Shown here: in pieces, positions 11,609-55,309 of the stretch
Layout of the letters: the number at the start of each line of letters is the position of its first letter
Numbering within the stretch: position 1 is the stretch's first letter
Assembly (NCBI RefSeq): GCF_020740795.1
Contig: NC_067291.1
Coordinates: forward strand, 13,520,780-13,584,779
Direction: 5' to 3'
DNA: 64,000 bases
DNA from: Apus apus
Lineage: Eukaryota > Chordata > Aves > Apodiformes > Apodidae
Translations under genes and position numbers: made by a program
Notes under the pieces: model-generated
Database searches by the model: none
The model's input: only the letters and a program-made list of their open reading frames with translations
Told to the model about the DNA's origin: nothing

Positions 11609-12757
11609 TAGACAACAAAAATCAAACCCCGAGGAAACAGGGGTTTGCAGGAGGGAAGTAGCAGAAGGGAAGAATAAATGGGTAAAAGAAAAACCTAAAA
11701 CAACCAAAAATAAAGAAATATAAATGGGTGGGGGAGGAAGGATGAAATAAAATAAACCAATTTTTTTAAAAGGCAAAGAAAAAAGATACAGCAAATGAAA
11801 AATAAAATAAATCCTCCACCACTAGAAGCCGGTGGCTGATCGGGGCACGGGCAGCGATGGCCCCGCTTGTGCTCCTCGCCGGTAAATCCGAGCAGGGAAG
11901 CGGGGCGCCCCGGTCCCCACCCCCGCGAAACGAGGCACCGCACCAGCCCACGCTGCACCGGGAGGAAGCACTTCCCCAGGAGCACGGGATTTCTGTCGCG
12001 GCCTAAAGCCTGAATGCCTCGGCAGGCTCGGCCTCGTCCGGCGTTTTGTCCGGTACTGCCTCTCCTGTCGGCGAGCGGGGACTTTTGGGGGCAACTCAGC
12101 AGCCCCCCGGGTAACGCTTGACCCCGGCTCCCCGCCTCCCCGTCGGTGCTCAGCCCGCCCCAGGTCCCGATGCCGAGCTGCATCTTTCCGGGCACCCGGG
12201 AGAGGTTGCCGGAGCAAACGCGTCTCCGGCAGAAAAAGGTCCCCGGTGTCTCCCGCTGGTCCCTCGCGACTTCGGGGCCGAAGCCGAGGAGCAGCGCGGG
12301 GCGGTCCCGGTCCCGCGTGGTGCCGGAGCCCAACTTCCCGACGGGGACCAGCCCAACTCTGTCTCCCCCCTCCCTCCGCCCCACCGGCAGCCGGTGTGCG
12401 GCCTCCCCAGCTCCCCCTCAGTGGAAAAGTCCCCCCGAGCCCTCCCGCCTCCCCGGGGCCACCCCGCCGGGGCGGCGATGCCCGGCCGCGACACTTACTC
12501 TTGCAGCCGTGCCGAGGGCAGGACGGCGGTCCCCGAGAGAAGCGGGCTGCGGGGGCTGGTCCCCCCTCCCCCGGGCGGGTGGGCAGAAGGGTGGGCAGGG
12601 CTGGCCCCGATCGAGCAGCGGACCCTGCGACCTCCAGCCCCGGGCTCGGGCCGACGGGGGCGGCTCTGCCCGAGCTCCGTGCGTCTTCGCGGCTGCTGCC
12701 GGTGCCGGCTCTGGTCGGTGGCCAGGAGCTGCCGCCGCCGGCAGGCTCTGCCCGCAC

Positions 12758-12765
12758 TGACGTCA
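12758..12765. promoter_or_regulatory. Perfect CRE palindrome TGACGTCA
   Basis: A full CREB/ATF site lies immediately upstream of a CTATTCACTCC stretch and a long purine tract. It may be part of a CpG-island promoter; the direction is not clear. Confidence 0.55.
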
Positions 12766-12797
12766 GCCCGGCAGCCTCCTATTCACTCCAACCATGG

Positions 12798-12899
12798 CGG
12801 AGAGGAGGAGGAGGAGGGAGAGGGGGAGGGGAGGAGGCGGGGGGAGGGAGGGAGGGGGAGAGGAGGAGGACGGGAGGAAGGCGGCGGTGGCGGCGGGGG
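12798..12899. repeat. Purine-rich GGA/GGGA tract
   Basis: About 100 bases of GAGGAGGAGG and GGGAGGGAGG type contain several G runs of three or more. It could form G-quadruplex or triplex structures. It follows the CRE at 12758 directly. Confidence 0.9.
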
Positions 12900-14043
12900 T
12901 TGGTGGCTGGCAGGCTCCGCCGAGCAGAAAGCGCAGCCCCTCCGCCTCACCCCTTTAATTACCCCCCGATGATGGGGCTGAGAGGGGGAGAGGAGCCGTG
13001 TGTGTGCCCCCCCACATCCCCCGGTGAGACCCCCTGCCCCCCGCTTCCGTGGGGCCGCCGCCGCTCACCTGGCCGCCCCGCCGAGCAGCCGCTCTGCCCC
13101 GGCCACGGAGAACGCTTCTCCGGGGGGTGAGAAACGGGGCCAGGTCCACCCGAAGTCCCCTCAGCAGTGTCCCCATTGCCTTGAGGACCCCCTTCTGCCC
13201 GAGGCGAACAGGAAAAGGGCTGTAGCCACATCTCCGGTCTTCCTCTGTCCCGGGAAGCTCCCGCCGCCCCCGGCCGCGCCGGCCCAGCCCCGCTGTCCAA
13301 ATGCTGAAGGTCCCCGTGGCCCCCGGGCCCAACCCGACCCGCTGCAGCCGTCGGCCAGAGCCGGGGCAGCAGCTGCCCCCGGGCTGCGGCCCCGGAGCTT
13401 GGGGGTCCCTCCTGCAGCCGGGCCAGGCCATCCCCCCGCGACGGGCAGGCCCAGCCCCGATGATGGCTTCGCCCCGACAGCCGCAGAGAGCTAGAACCGG
13501 GGTGCAGGCTTGCAGGAACCGCCTGAGCTTTCCTCTTCTGCTCCCCCTCCATTCCCATCTCCCTTACCTTCTTTATGGAATTACGTATCGCTTCGCCTGC
13601 AGCCTTTGCAGTAAGGCAAAAAAATGCCCCCCCAAGCCACCCCACCAACCGCTCCCAACCCCAAACCCCTCCTGGCACACCTTTACTCCGCTTCCGACCT
13701 CTCCTCCTCCTTCCTGCGTGTAACCTGGCTCCTATTTTTTATCTCCGATTCACTCCACCGATGCCCCTGAGCTGCTCTGGGGAGTCTCTGGCCGCCCCGA
13801 TGGACACACAGGGATCCCCAGACACGTTTTTCTATGTGGGGAAAAATAAACCGATCGAGCCCGAGCGATCTGCAACTGCCGACCACGCCGCCTCGCCTTT
13901 ACATTCGTGTTTTTAAATTCCCCCGTTATTTTCCTTTTTGCATCTGCGAGTTGCTACGAAAGGAAATATAACCCCAGATGCCACCGCCAGTAGAAGTCGG
14001 AGCTCGTTGACAAATTCCGTAGTATTTTATTTTGAAAGCAATT

Positions 14044-14124
14044 AAGTATCAGCATTTTAAAAAAGGAAAAAAAAAAAAGGGGAAAAAAAGAAAAATAAAA
14101 AAGGAAAAGAAAAAGAAAAAAAGC
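14044..14124. repeat. A-rich tract with G interruptions
   Basis: Poly-A runs are separated by GG or G over about 80 bases. Confidence 0.85.
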
Positions 14125-14259
14125 TTCTTCTCCTCTTCCCAGGGAGAGTAAGAAATCCTTTTGCTCAATCAGAGTCGAAAACCTGATGGCATTGTCGTTA
14201 AACACGAAAAGGAGAATATTAAGAAATTGCAACACTCCCTCCCGCGCTCTCTCTCGCCT

Positions 14260-14276
14260 CCCCCCCCCCCCCCCCC
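14260..14276. repeat. Homopolymer C17
   Basis: This is an uninterrupted run of 17 C. Its length in the assembly may be unreliable. Confidence 0.85.
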
Positions 14277-14282
14277 AGTTTA

Positions 14283-14420
14283 TTTGCCCTAATAATTAAT
14301 TCACAAGAGCTTAACTTCGGTGTAACCCTGGCGGTCTTTTCATTAAAAAATCCCCGCGTTTCCTATTGAATTAGCTCTGCTCCATTGTCGCTGAAATGAA
14401 GACGCCAAACCAACTTTTAC
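14283..14420. promoter_or_regulatory. Candidate conserved noncoding patch with homeodomain and SOX motifs
   Basis: This AT-rich unique patch inside the CpG domain carries TAATTAATT (near 14291), ATTAGC and CCATTGT (SOX-type, near 14382). The texture is unlike its surroundings and resembles a short enhancer. Inference only. Confidence 0.2.
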
Positions 14421-14480
14421 CCTGAGCATTTTCTCACCAGCCCAAAGAAAAGTCTCTCTCCTTTTTCTTTACTCCGATAC

Positions 14481-14496
14481 TTTTTTTTTTTCTTCT

Positions 14497-14531
<35 letters not shown>
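14481..14531. repeat. Poly-T tract
   Basis: About 50 bases are almost entirely T, with three C interruptions in the first 20. Confidence 0.9.
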
Positions 14532-14535
<4 letters not shown>

Positions 14536-16345
14536 CAAGCACCCAGGCGATGGACGTGTCCTGCAATTTAACTACTTTCAAATTCTTTGTTCGGGTCCCA
14601 CCGGGGCTCTATTGTCACCCTATTGAGAGAGCTTATTGCCAAGTCAAGCCTGAGCGAATTGAGACACACACGGGAGCAGCTCCGGGAGCTGGGAGCGGGA
14701 TCCGTGGGCTGCTCCACCGGGGGGGACCCCGGCCCAGCCCCGAGGGAGCGGACAGGGGCAGCCTGCAGCCCCCGGGCCGGGATAACTGGCACCCACCTTC
14801 CCAGGAGTCGGAGATGCCAAAGCAGCTCCGGCCACGGAGAAGCCCGGCCCGGGGGTTGGGATGAGGCAGCCCCGGGCCTCGGCACTCCCAGAATCGGGCT
14901 CCTTTACGCCCCCAAAACATCCCCCTCCCAGGAGCTCCGGCACCGTAGCTCCCGGGCTCCGGTACCACAGCTGCGGGCAGGAGGGGACTTACCTCAGCTG
15001 CCCGCCGTGCCGCCAGCCTCCCTCCCTCGCCGGTTCTCCCTTCATCCCGAAAAAGAGGGTCCTTCCCGCCCCCTCTATCCCACTCCCGACCCTTCCACCT
15101 CGGAGCCAGCTCCCTTCTGCCTCCCTTCGCCCGCTCCATCGCTCACTTTCGGAGCTCCGGGGATCGTCTCCCGAGCAGAAAAATAGCGGCATGCGGGGGG
15201 CTGCTTTTCTTTTCCCTATTCCTCCCCGCCTCCCGGCTTCCCCCTCCTCCCTCCCAGCTTGGAAAAGGGGGTGCGAGCTAGAAAAGGGGGGGTATGAGCT
15301 GCAGGGAAGTGTAATTTCAGGAGAAAAAGAAAGCTGAAAGAGAGGTGCTGAGCACGGATTCCCTCCTAAACCAGTACGTCAGCGATAAAAATTGCCCGTT
15401 TCTCCCCTTTCTTGACTCCCGAGGGTGAAAGTTGAGACACCTCTGCCTGCGGAGGGGGGTTAAAACTCCCTTAAAACCGGCACCCCTTTAAAATAGGCTT
15501 CCTGCAGCCGGGAGGGGAAGGCAGAGCTGGGGGATGCTGGAGAGCAGGGGCTGCTTTTCCGCATCCCTCCCCTCTGCTCTGGGGTGATGTTTGGCCACCG
15601 CTCGCACGCCCAAAACACCCACCCGGAGCCATCCTCAGCCTCTCGATGCCCGGGGTTGATGGGGATTTGCGGGGTCCCGTGCCGGTCGTACCGGGAGGGT
15701 CGCGACGGGGAGAGGGGGGGCCGGCCTCTCCGCCGTGCCCCGGGGGAAGAGGAAGCTCTTGACCCCTGGCCCCGAGGGCAGCGGGGTTAAACAAAGTCCC
15801 GCCGCCCCATTATCCGACCGACCGCATCGAGCCCCGGGAGAGGAGCGGGGTCTCCAAGAGGGGCGGCGGGGGGGGTGGAAGTCCCGTCTCCCATCGCCGT
15901 TACCTGACCCCGACGGGACGTACCGGGATGGGGATGCTTCCCCGACAAAGACAAAGAGCCTAGGAAAAAAACAAAACAAAACAAAACAAAAGACCCTACC
16001 CATCCCATCCCGACTTATGCAACCAGCTCTGCTGAAACGGCGGATTTTGGGGGTTATTTGAGGATTTTTGAAGGTGGTGATTTTTACTTTTTTTTTTTTT
16101 TTTTTTTTTAATACTGGTGCTGCTCTTTGCCGAACCTCCCTGTCCGTACGCGGGTGAGGAACCGGCAGCCCCGGCCCGGTCCTGCCTGCGGGCAAAGCAG
16201 CGGGGCTCGCTGTCATCGAACCTCTCCATAGCGCTGCCGCCTGGGAGGGATTCAGAAATAAGAGGAGAAAATAATGTCGACGATAATATTATTTTTTTTC
16301 CCCCCCTCTTTAAGGGGAGGGATTTTTTTTTGGTGGGGCGGTTTC

Positions 16346-16349
<4 letters not shown>

Positions 16350-16392
<43 letters not shown>
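16350..16392. repeat. (AT)n dinucleotide microsatellite
   Basis: About 20 perfect AT units are followed by TTATTATTATT. It is likely to be length-variable. Confidence 0.95.
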
Positions 16393-16394
<2 letters not shown>

Positions 16395-17728
16395 TATTAT
16401 TTTTTGCGATCACTATAAAAATAAGCAGATCAAAGCTCCCAAATAAGAGGAGATCGGCGTTAACAAAATGCATCGAGGGGAGAACAAGTCCATCGCAGCC
16501 GGCTCCTTCCCCAGAGCTACCTCGTAGCACGGGGGTCCCCAAGCCCTTCCCTGCTTCACCCCAGCGCACCTCACGGCTCTTCCCTCCCTTTCAGAGCACC
16601 CACAGCCTCGGCGCACCCTTTCCCACCTACTCCACACCCCCAGCATCCCACAGTGCCCGGGAAACCTCAAGCCCTTGATATGGCGGGGGGGCTGAGCACG
16701 GGCATCCCCCGTGGGGCCGAATCCTGCCAGACGAAGGTAGCGGGTACTCTCCGCTGCTGGGTGAAACAGGGTGATGCACCGTCCTCCCCCAGTGAGTCCC
16801 AGGCTGGAGGGAGGAGGGAGCGCAGGTATATCGGGGTATGTGTGAAATGCAGCTAAAATCGCAGAAAACAGCTGGGGATTTGGGGGGTGGGGAGGGCGTT
16901 CCTCATCCCCGCATGCAGGTGCCGCCTTGATAGATGAGGGGTTGGCATAGCTGCCCCCCCTTCCTTTCTGCACCCCCCGAGGGGAGGGAGCTGTGCGGCC
17001 GCACATCCCTCAGGGGTGCAGGATGGAAGGGGGGGGGGGGGTGCACCCCGGATTTGGAGCTCTGCAGGGGGCGGGAAAGGGGTTCCCAGTACCAGGTGCC
17101 CCTCCGTCCAGTGCCCCACGGGTCGCGCAGAGCGGGATGGTCCGGGAGCGGCACCCGCGCCCCGACGGCCCCGGCCCCATGGGAACCGGCCCGGTGCTGC
17201 CGGGAGCGGCGGGGCCGCAGCGCCTCCTGGCGGCTCGGATGGGCACTGCACCCTGGCACGGCAGGGCCAGCTTGGTCTCTGTCAGGAGCCACATTCCCGG
17301 CCAGAAGAGCCACTACTGGCGGCAAGGAGCCTGCGCCCACCTGTCCGGAACCCTGCACCTCCTTACCGTATCCCCATGCACCCTACAACCCTCTCTCTGC
17401 CCCCTAAAGCCCCTTCCTTGCACCGTCCGGCCCTTCCCTGCACCTTACAGTCCCTTCCTTCCACCCTATGACCACACCGGGCTGTCCAGCCTCCTCACTT
17501 GCCCAGTTGTTCCCAACCATGTCACACACTCCATGCCCAGCCCCCGAGCAGCCACGCCGGCTGGGCTGGGTGAGGGGACCTTGGATCCCAGTGCTCGTTT
17601 GAAGCTACCTTTGAGGCCTAGGAGGTTTTGGGGTGCGGATGGGTGCCCTGGCTGCTGTTGAACGCTGCTGATGGGCTGTGAGGAGCCCCATAAATATGAG
17701 ACATGAACACAGGGAGGGCTTCAAGGAG

Positions 17729-17838
17729 CAGGGATGGGGAGCAGGGGCTGGATGGGGAGCAGGGGCTGGGGAACGGGATGTGGATGGGGAGCAGGGGCTG
17801 GATGGAGAGCAGGGAATGGATGGCGAGCAGGGGCTGGC
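17729..17838. repeat. Minisatellite, about 18-bp unit GGGGAGCAGGGGCTGGAT
   Basis: About five to six imperfect copies of an 18-base G-rich unit are present, with variants GAGAGCAGGGAATGGAT and GCGAGCAGGGGCTGG. It lies between the mir-9-3 CpG domain and the tRNA/POLG promoter. Confidence 0.8.
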
Positions 17839-18158
17839 ATCTGGCCCTGCCACCTCGGGTCCTGCCCTCTCCTGCGAGTCCCGAGGGGAGCTGGGGAGCA
17901 ATACGAAGCATGTGGGGCCACAGGACATGGGTGACACCGCGCCGGCCCCCAGCCTGCTGGGGGTCTGTTCTCTCTGCCTGTGCCTCGGGACCTCCCAGCC
18001 CCACTCGTCTCACAAACGGTCGCAGCCGCCCTCCGCCTTTTTCCTCTCTCTGGTTAAAAGCACGAGCAAAAAAATGCTTGCCGAAAGCCGTGTGGCCTCT
18101 GCGACATGACCCCCGGGTGCCGGGAAGAAACAGCTAAAGGAGCAAGATGTGGCACGAT

Positions 18159-18163
18159 AAAAA
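18159..18163 (-). terminator. Pol III T-run terminator of tRNA-Arg
   Basis: The - strand carries five T about 12 bases past the mature 3' end of tRNA-Arg, a standard Pol III stop. Confidence 0.8.
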
Positions 18164-18174
18164 GCGCTTCCCGC

Positions 18175-18247
18175 CGACCGCGGCAGGACTCGAACCTGCA
18201 ATCTTCTGATCCGAAGTCAGACGCCTTATCCATTAGGCCACGCGGCC
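18175..18247 (-). tRNA. tRNA-Arg (anticodon TCG)
   Basis: The 73-base gene folds into a full cloverleaf. Acceptor stem GGCCGCG pairs with CGCGGTC with one G-U pair, and the D arm is of the GCC/GGC type. The anticodon stem TCTGA/TCAGA encloses loop CTTCGGA (anticodon TCG), and the T arm GCAGG/CCTGC encloses loop TTCGAGT. The internal A box (TGGCCTAATGG) and B box (GGTTCGAGTCC) match consensus. The gene reads arginine CGA codons (CGN by wobble). It has no intron, and the CCA end is not encoded, as usual in eukaryotes. It sits head-to-head with POLG; the same tRNA-Arg-TCG neighbour exists beside human POLG as far as I recall. Confidence 0.97.
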
Positions 18248-18420
18248 GCCGCTAGGAACAGCCTCCCGCACACTCTCCTGGCTTCACCGCAGGCGGAACG
18301 TGCCATGTGCGCGCGGGGGGGCGCGGGGCGGGACCGCAGCGCCGCCGGAAGCTCCGCCGGGCGCCCCGCGGTGGCTCCGCCCTTCGGCCCAGGCCCGGGA
18401 AGGAAGTGGGTGCGTGGGGA
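18248..18420 (+). promoter_or_regulatory. POLG: POLG promoter and probable noncoding exon 1
   Basis: GC-rich, TATA-less sequence lies between the tRNA-Arg 5' end and the first POLG intron. It has GC boxes (GGGGCGGGAC near 18325; CCGCCC near 18375) and ETS-type GGAAG cores (near 18348 and 18401). In mammals POLG exon 1 is noncoding. Here a splice acceptor at 18715/18716 just before the coding exon implies the same, with exon 1 somewhere in 18290-18410. I could not fix its donor. An ATG at 18305 opens another frame (see findings). Confidence 0.6.
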
Positions 18421-18590
18421 AGGGGTGCGGGGCTGTACTGGGAGCTGCGGGGCTGTAGGGGGCTGTGCGCGGCTGCGGGGGTGCGTGCGTGGCTCTGTGG
18501 GGAGGTGCGTGCAGGCGAGGGGCGCGCTCGGGTGTGTAGGGGTGGGTGCACGGCTTTTGGGGGGTGTTTGCGTACTTCTGGGGCAGTGTA

Positions 18591-18626
18591 GGGCTGCGGG
18601 GGGGGCTGTGGGGTTGCGGGGGGGGG
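18591..18626 (+). other. Potential G-quadruplex in POLG intron 1
   Basis: Four G runs of 3, 8, 4 and 9 are separated by short loops on the coding strand shortly after the transcription start, in a longer G-rich GGGGCTGTG-like array (18420-18640). It would be a G-quadruplex and R-loop prone element in the nascent POLG RNA. Confidence 0.6.
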
Positions 18627-18773
18627 TGCGGCGCAGCCCGGCCTCCCTCCCCGGCCGTGGCGGGGCTGGGCGGGCGGTGCCGAGCTCGCCCCTCGCTGTT
18701 CCTCTCTCCCTGCAGCTCCGGCCGCCCGGAGGGAGCAGCCTGTCCTGGAGGGGCCTCCGCAGAGCGGGGCGAG

Positions 18774-28301
<9,528 letters not shown>

Positions 28302-28674
28302 TGATGCCACAGTGCCAGAAGGACAACTGTCCGGAGCCACAGCAGAACCTGGCTGGCCTTTTGGAAGATTTGTTGGCAGGGACTGATCCTGGTCACTCCA
28401 TTTCCTTTTTGCTGTCATGAGGGCTGGTCCTGGGGAAGAAGACTTCCAACAGCAGCACATTCCCATCGCAGAGGTGCTTCCCAGGTCAGCAGCCAGCTGT
28501 AAAACCTGAGACAGTGGCCCGAGTCACTGCTGGCACACCCGTGAACACAAAGGAAGAAGTCATAACTCTTTGGCAAGAGAACAACAAACCCTGGTCTCCA
28601 AACACACAGGTCTCCAAGGCGAGTCTGCCACAGAGCAAGCACGGGGGGAGGAGGCAGCAGCAGCAACTCCAGGT

Positions 28675-52058
<23,384 letters not shown>

Positions 52059-52135
52059 GGGGCCGCTCTGCCGGCAGGCACCCGCGGGGCTCAGCGCCGT
52101 CACCCCGAAATTCCCGCCCGGAAGTGCCGGCCCGG
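52059..52135 (-). promoter_or_regulatory. FANCI: FANCI core promoter with E2F and ETS sites
   Basis: Just 53 bases upstream of the start codon lies TTCCCGCC (52111-52118, E2F type), overlapping by one base CCGGAAGT (52118-52125, ETS/GABP type). The region is GC-rich and TATA-less. An E2F-ETS pair at a start site is typical of S-phase repair genes and fits the cell-cycle control known for Fanconi genes. If a noncoding exon 1 exists as in human, the CGGCAG just before the ATG could be its acceptor; that is unresolved. Confidence 0.6.
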
Positions 52136-52210
52136 CCCCCGCAGAACGGCTCCCGCCGCGCCGCTCGCTTCCCGTTCCCGCCCAGCGCCGCTCCCGCCTG
52201 CCCCCGGGGG

Positions 52211-52232
52211 CCGCGGGTTCGAGTCCCGCGGG
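52211..52232 (+). other. tRNA T-arm / B-box-like element
   Basis: The 22 bases CCGCGGGTTCGAG.. form a perfect stem with a TTCGAGT-type loop and contain an exact Pol III B box (GGTTCGAGTCC). No A box or cloverleaf precedes it, so it is not a tRNA gene. It lies about 155 bases upstream of the FANCI start codon. Confidence 0.4.
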
Positions 52233-52235
52233 GCG

Positions 52236-52470
52236 CAGGCAGGCGGGGTGCAGGCAACGCGGGGGTGCGGGGTGGCATGCGGGGCACACACAGGGGCTGC
52301 GGGCCGATTTGGGGTGCGGACGCGTGGGGTGCCGGGTGGTGCGGGATGCGGGGCAGCGTGGGGGTACGCACAGGTGGGGTGCGGGATAGCCCGGGGTGCG
52401 GGGCGGTGCGGGGCGCAGGCAGTGCGGGGTGCGGGGCGGTGCGGGGCGCAGGCAGTGCGGGGTGCAGGTG
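52236..52470. repeat. GC-rich minisatellite upstream of FANCI
   Basis: Degenerate GTGCGGGG-type units extend over about 230 bases. The distal part contains two exact tandem copies of a 33-base unit (52393-52425 and 52426-52458) and the start of a third. It is G-rich on the + strand and C-rich on the FANCI sense strand. Confidence 0.85.
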
Positions 52471-54260
52471 TTGTCAACACAGGCACGTGGGGCCTGGAGC
52501 ACTCCGCACAAAGTGCCCTTTCAGGGCCGCCCCCAGCAGCAGCGCTCGCCCCCGTGAGCGCCACCCGCGTGGGGTGCGGATCCCTTTCAGTAAACCCCTT
52601 AATCCCGGGGGGCACGAGGGGCAGCCTTAGGGCGCGAGGAGGTTTAGCTCTCTTGTAAACAGCGGGATTTAGCTGGAGGATCCGGTGCCAGAACAGCATG
52701 GGAGCTTTCCCAAACCCTGTGCTCACAGGGAGCGGGAATCGGTGCTGCCAAGTGAGGTGGGAGCGGATTCGCCGGGGGCCACGAGGAGGGGGATAAGTGG
52801 ACCTGGCCAAGAGCTACTCTATAAAAGATCCAGCCACAGTGCCCCAGCGTGGGTTCCCCTTGGGGTGGGTCCCTCTGGGGGATGCCACCACTTCCTAAGA
52901 CCCCTTTACCTGGGACAAAGTACCCATTCAGTGATGCTAAACGTCTGTGTCTGCAAAATGACTTAATCTGTGATGCGTGTAATGGCCAGGATGCCCCGGC
53001 AGCCAGGGGAATGCAGGTCCCCTCTGCCGCCCCCCTGCAGGGCGCTGGGTCTGTTTTGGAGCCCTCTTGCTGACAGTGCCCCCCCATTGCACACCGTCTT
53101 GTTTGCTGGACTGCAGACAAGTGTCCAACAGGCTCTAGGAGAGAGCTGAGCCTTGTGCCAGTGCTGGCATGGGAAGAGGCCGGGGAAGTCGGGAGGTCTC
53201 CCATGGAGAGCAGTACATGGTGCCCCTGGCCACAGTGGCATTGCCCAGGGCCTTGGCACAGGTCCGGATTTTCCCTCCCTGCTCCCCCCTGCCCTTCATC
53301 TGGAGTCTCGTGCCTTCCTGCTCCTCCCTCACAGCAGGGTCTCAGCTCCATTACGGGGCAGTCCCACAGAAACGAAATCCGTAAATCCTGGTGGCATTAC
53401 GAAACATGCCTTGTGTAAGCCCCTTCAGTCCTGCTCTGGTGCTTAGCCTGGTCCCACCACCTCCCCAAAATCCCCATCACTAAGAGCCTGGCCGAGCTCC
53501 TCTCCTCGGCTTGGGGACAGAACTGTGCACAGCACAATCTTCATCACATCCTCACCCAGCTCCTGCAACCCTGGCTCAAGAAGAGTTAAGGCTGCAAGGG
53601 CTCCCGTGCCCCATGTGATTTCAGCATGCTGAGATGTGTATGTCCAAAAACCCCTTGTTTTGTGGTCCTGTTGCACTCAGGTGTGGGCTCAGCATGGTCC
53701 CTGCTGCATCCTGGGGTTTCCCTCCCTTGCAGGACCACAGCATCACCCAGTTCCCAAAGCTCCAAGTGGGCAACTGTCACTCAGGGACATTGTAGAAAAA
53801 ATATCTGCCCATTATTTTTTTATTTTACAACCTGTAAGTGGCCCCATATTGATACTGGCTTGTGTGGCCTCACTGGGGAGGAGCTGCAGGGACCCAGGCA
53901 GGACCAGCCCCAGGAGCATCCCCTGCTGTGAACCCATCCCAACAGTTGAACCCTGCCCAGGTGACCAAATTCACAGCAGGACCTGGCCAGGCTTTTCAGG
54001 GCAAAAAATAGGGAAGAAACCTGGCCTGCTCACCCCAGGGGAGCAGGCTGGGATGGCAGGCTGCCCCGCCTGCCTCTGCCCTGCTCCGTGCTAATGAGGA
54101 GTTACACAACAAGAAGCTTTTATACTTTGTTAATCGGGTCCGGCATCCCAGCCCGCCCCTCCACGCACGCTTCAGCCGGCCAGTAGAGCCCTGGTTCCCT
54201 CCTTCCCTCTCCTCAGCTGCCTTTTGTAATGTTTTAATGGGGTTTCTTGCCTGTGTTGTG
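52471..54260. other. Intergenic region between FANCI and RLBP1
   Basis: This is unique sequence without a recognisable gene or repeat. A possible retinal regulatory stretch with TAAT cores (CTAATGAGG near 54092, TTAATCGGG near 54129) occurs towards its RLBP1 end. Reading frames here are short and unconserved in appearance. Confidence 0.5.
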
Positions 54261-54439
54261 CTGATTTAATTACAAAACTGCAGTGAGTTAATGCCTTGTG
54301 ACGGTCTAATCCCAACCCGGTGACTCTACAAAGCGTTTGCCTGGATTTCTTGCCGCTCCACTCCGGCCTCACCATCCGTGTGTCCATCTCAGCCCTGTGC
54401 ACTGACCCTCAGGCAGCGGTTCAGCTCTTCCTCTCCTTG
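54261..54439 (+). promoter_or_regulatory. RLBP1: Candidate RLBP1 promoter and noncoding first exon
   Basis: TTAATTA (near 54266) and TAATCCC (near 54309), a CRX/OTX-type core, are followed about 130 bases later by a perfect splice donor CTTG|GTGAGTAT at 54439/54440. No coding potential ends there, so it could be the 3' end of a noncoding exon that joins the acceptor at 55277/55278 before the RLBP1 start codon. CRX/OTX control fits retinal expression. The link is inferred. Confidence 0.35.
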
Positions 54440-55309
54440 GTGAGTATCTGGGACTTCTTCCACCTGAAGTAACTGCATTGGAGACCATCATCCAGCCCTC
54501 CCTTAACCTGGCTGGCACCTCCAAGGCTGGGACTGCTTTTACTGCCTGGAAAAAGGAGATGCTCGTCCCTTCCCCAGGAGCTGGCGGGGAAGAGGATGCT
54601 CCTGGGAAGTGGTTTAACTGGAACCAAGCATTCCTCACACAACCTGAACTTGGAGATGGTGCTACAGCCTGGCCGGGGCAGAGTCAGGTGCTGGAGGGTG
54701 GATTGAAGGCAGGCTTCCTCCTCCTTATGCACGGGAACAGGGTGTTTCACTGAGATGGCATCAGAAAGATGCTGAGAGGCTTGTGGTCCAGCCTTGCAGC
54801 CAGCAACAGGCTCTGGGCTGGAGCAGCAGGGCTCAAGGGTTTGGGAAATACCTTGGGGATAATAGGGCAGTAGAAATAAAATGCAGTAAAGGCAAGAGAT
54901 GGTTGCCCACCTGGCAAAAGCTGGGCACTCACCTCTGCCCTTATGAGGATGGTCTGAGATGAAACGGCACTGGGTGAACTCATGGGGTTGGGGGCCCCAT
55001 GAGATGCCCCCAGCCACCAGTGGAAAGGCAGACCTGACGAAAAAGGTGTCAGATGGTCAAAACACACGTTTTTAAGCTGCTTTTGCAAAAATCCCTGGTG
55101 TTCTTCAAAGTCTCTCAGCCTCTGGCAGGCAGGCAGAGACACAGGCAGGATGCAATGAAGCCAAGGACAGTTGAGGTGTCCCTACCTGAGCAAGTGGGGC
55201 AGGGGATGGGGCACGGGGGGTGCTGCAGAGGCTGTCAGGATTCCCACTGCTGCTGATTTCTCCTTCCCTCTCCCAAGTGTCCTGTGGCTGACAGAGGACA
55301 GAGGACAAC

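Larger units (their letters stand above)
6400..17500. other. CpG-rich domain surrounding mir-9-3
   Basis: For about 11 kb the sequence is strongly GC-rich and CpG is not depleted, with interruptions of A-rich, T-rich and purine tracts. Many long frames on both strands (up to about 358 codons) are a by-product of GC-rich composition. Their predicted peptides are rich in Pro, Ala, Arg and Gly and show no domain. Long CpG domains of this kind are typical of developmental regulators held in a bivalent or Polycomb state. Apart from mir-9-3 I recognise no gene inside it. Confidence 0.75.

Noticed and set aside
11822-13130. Long open frames on both strands (about 311 and 294 codons)
   Set aside because: CpG-domain composition gives few stops; the peptides are Pro/Ala/Arg/Gly-rich and include a purine repeat translated as Gly/Glu.
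52211-52232. A second tRNA gene
   Set aside because: Only the T arm and B box are present; no A box, anticodon arm or acceptor stem can be drawn.
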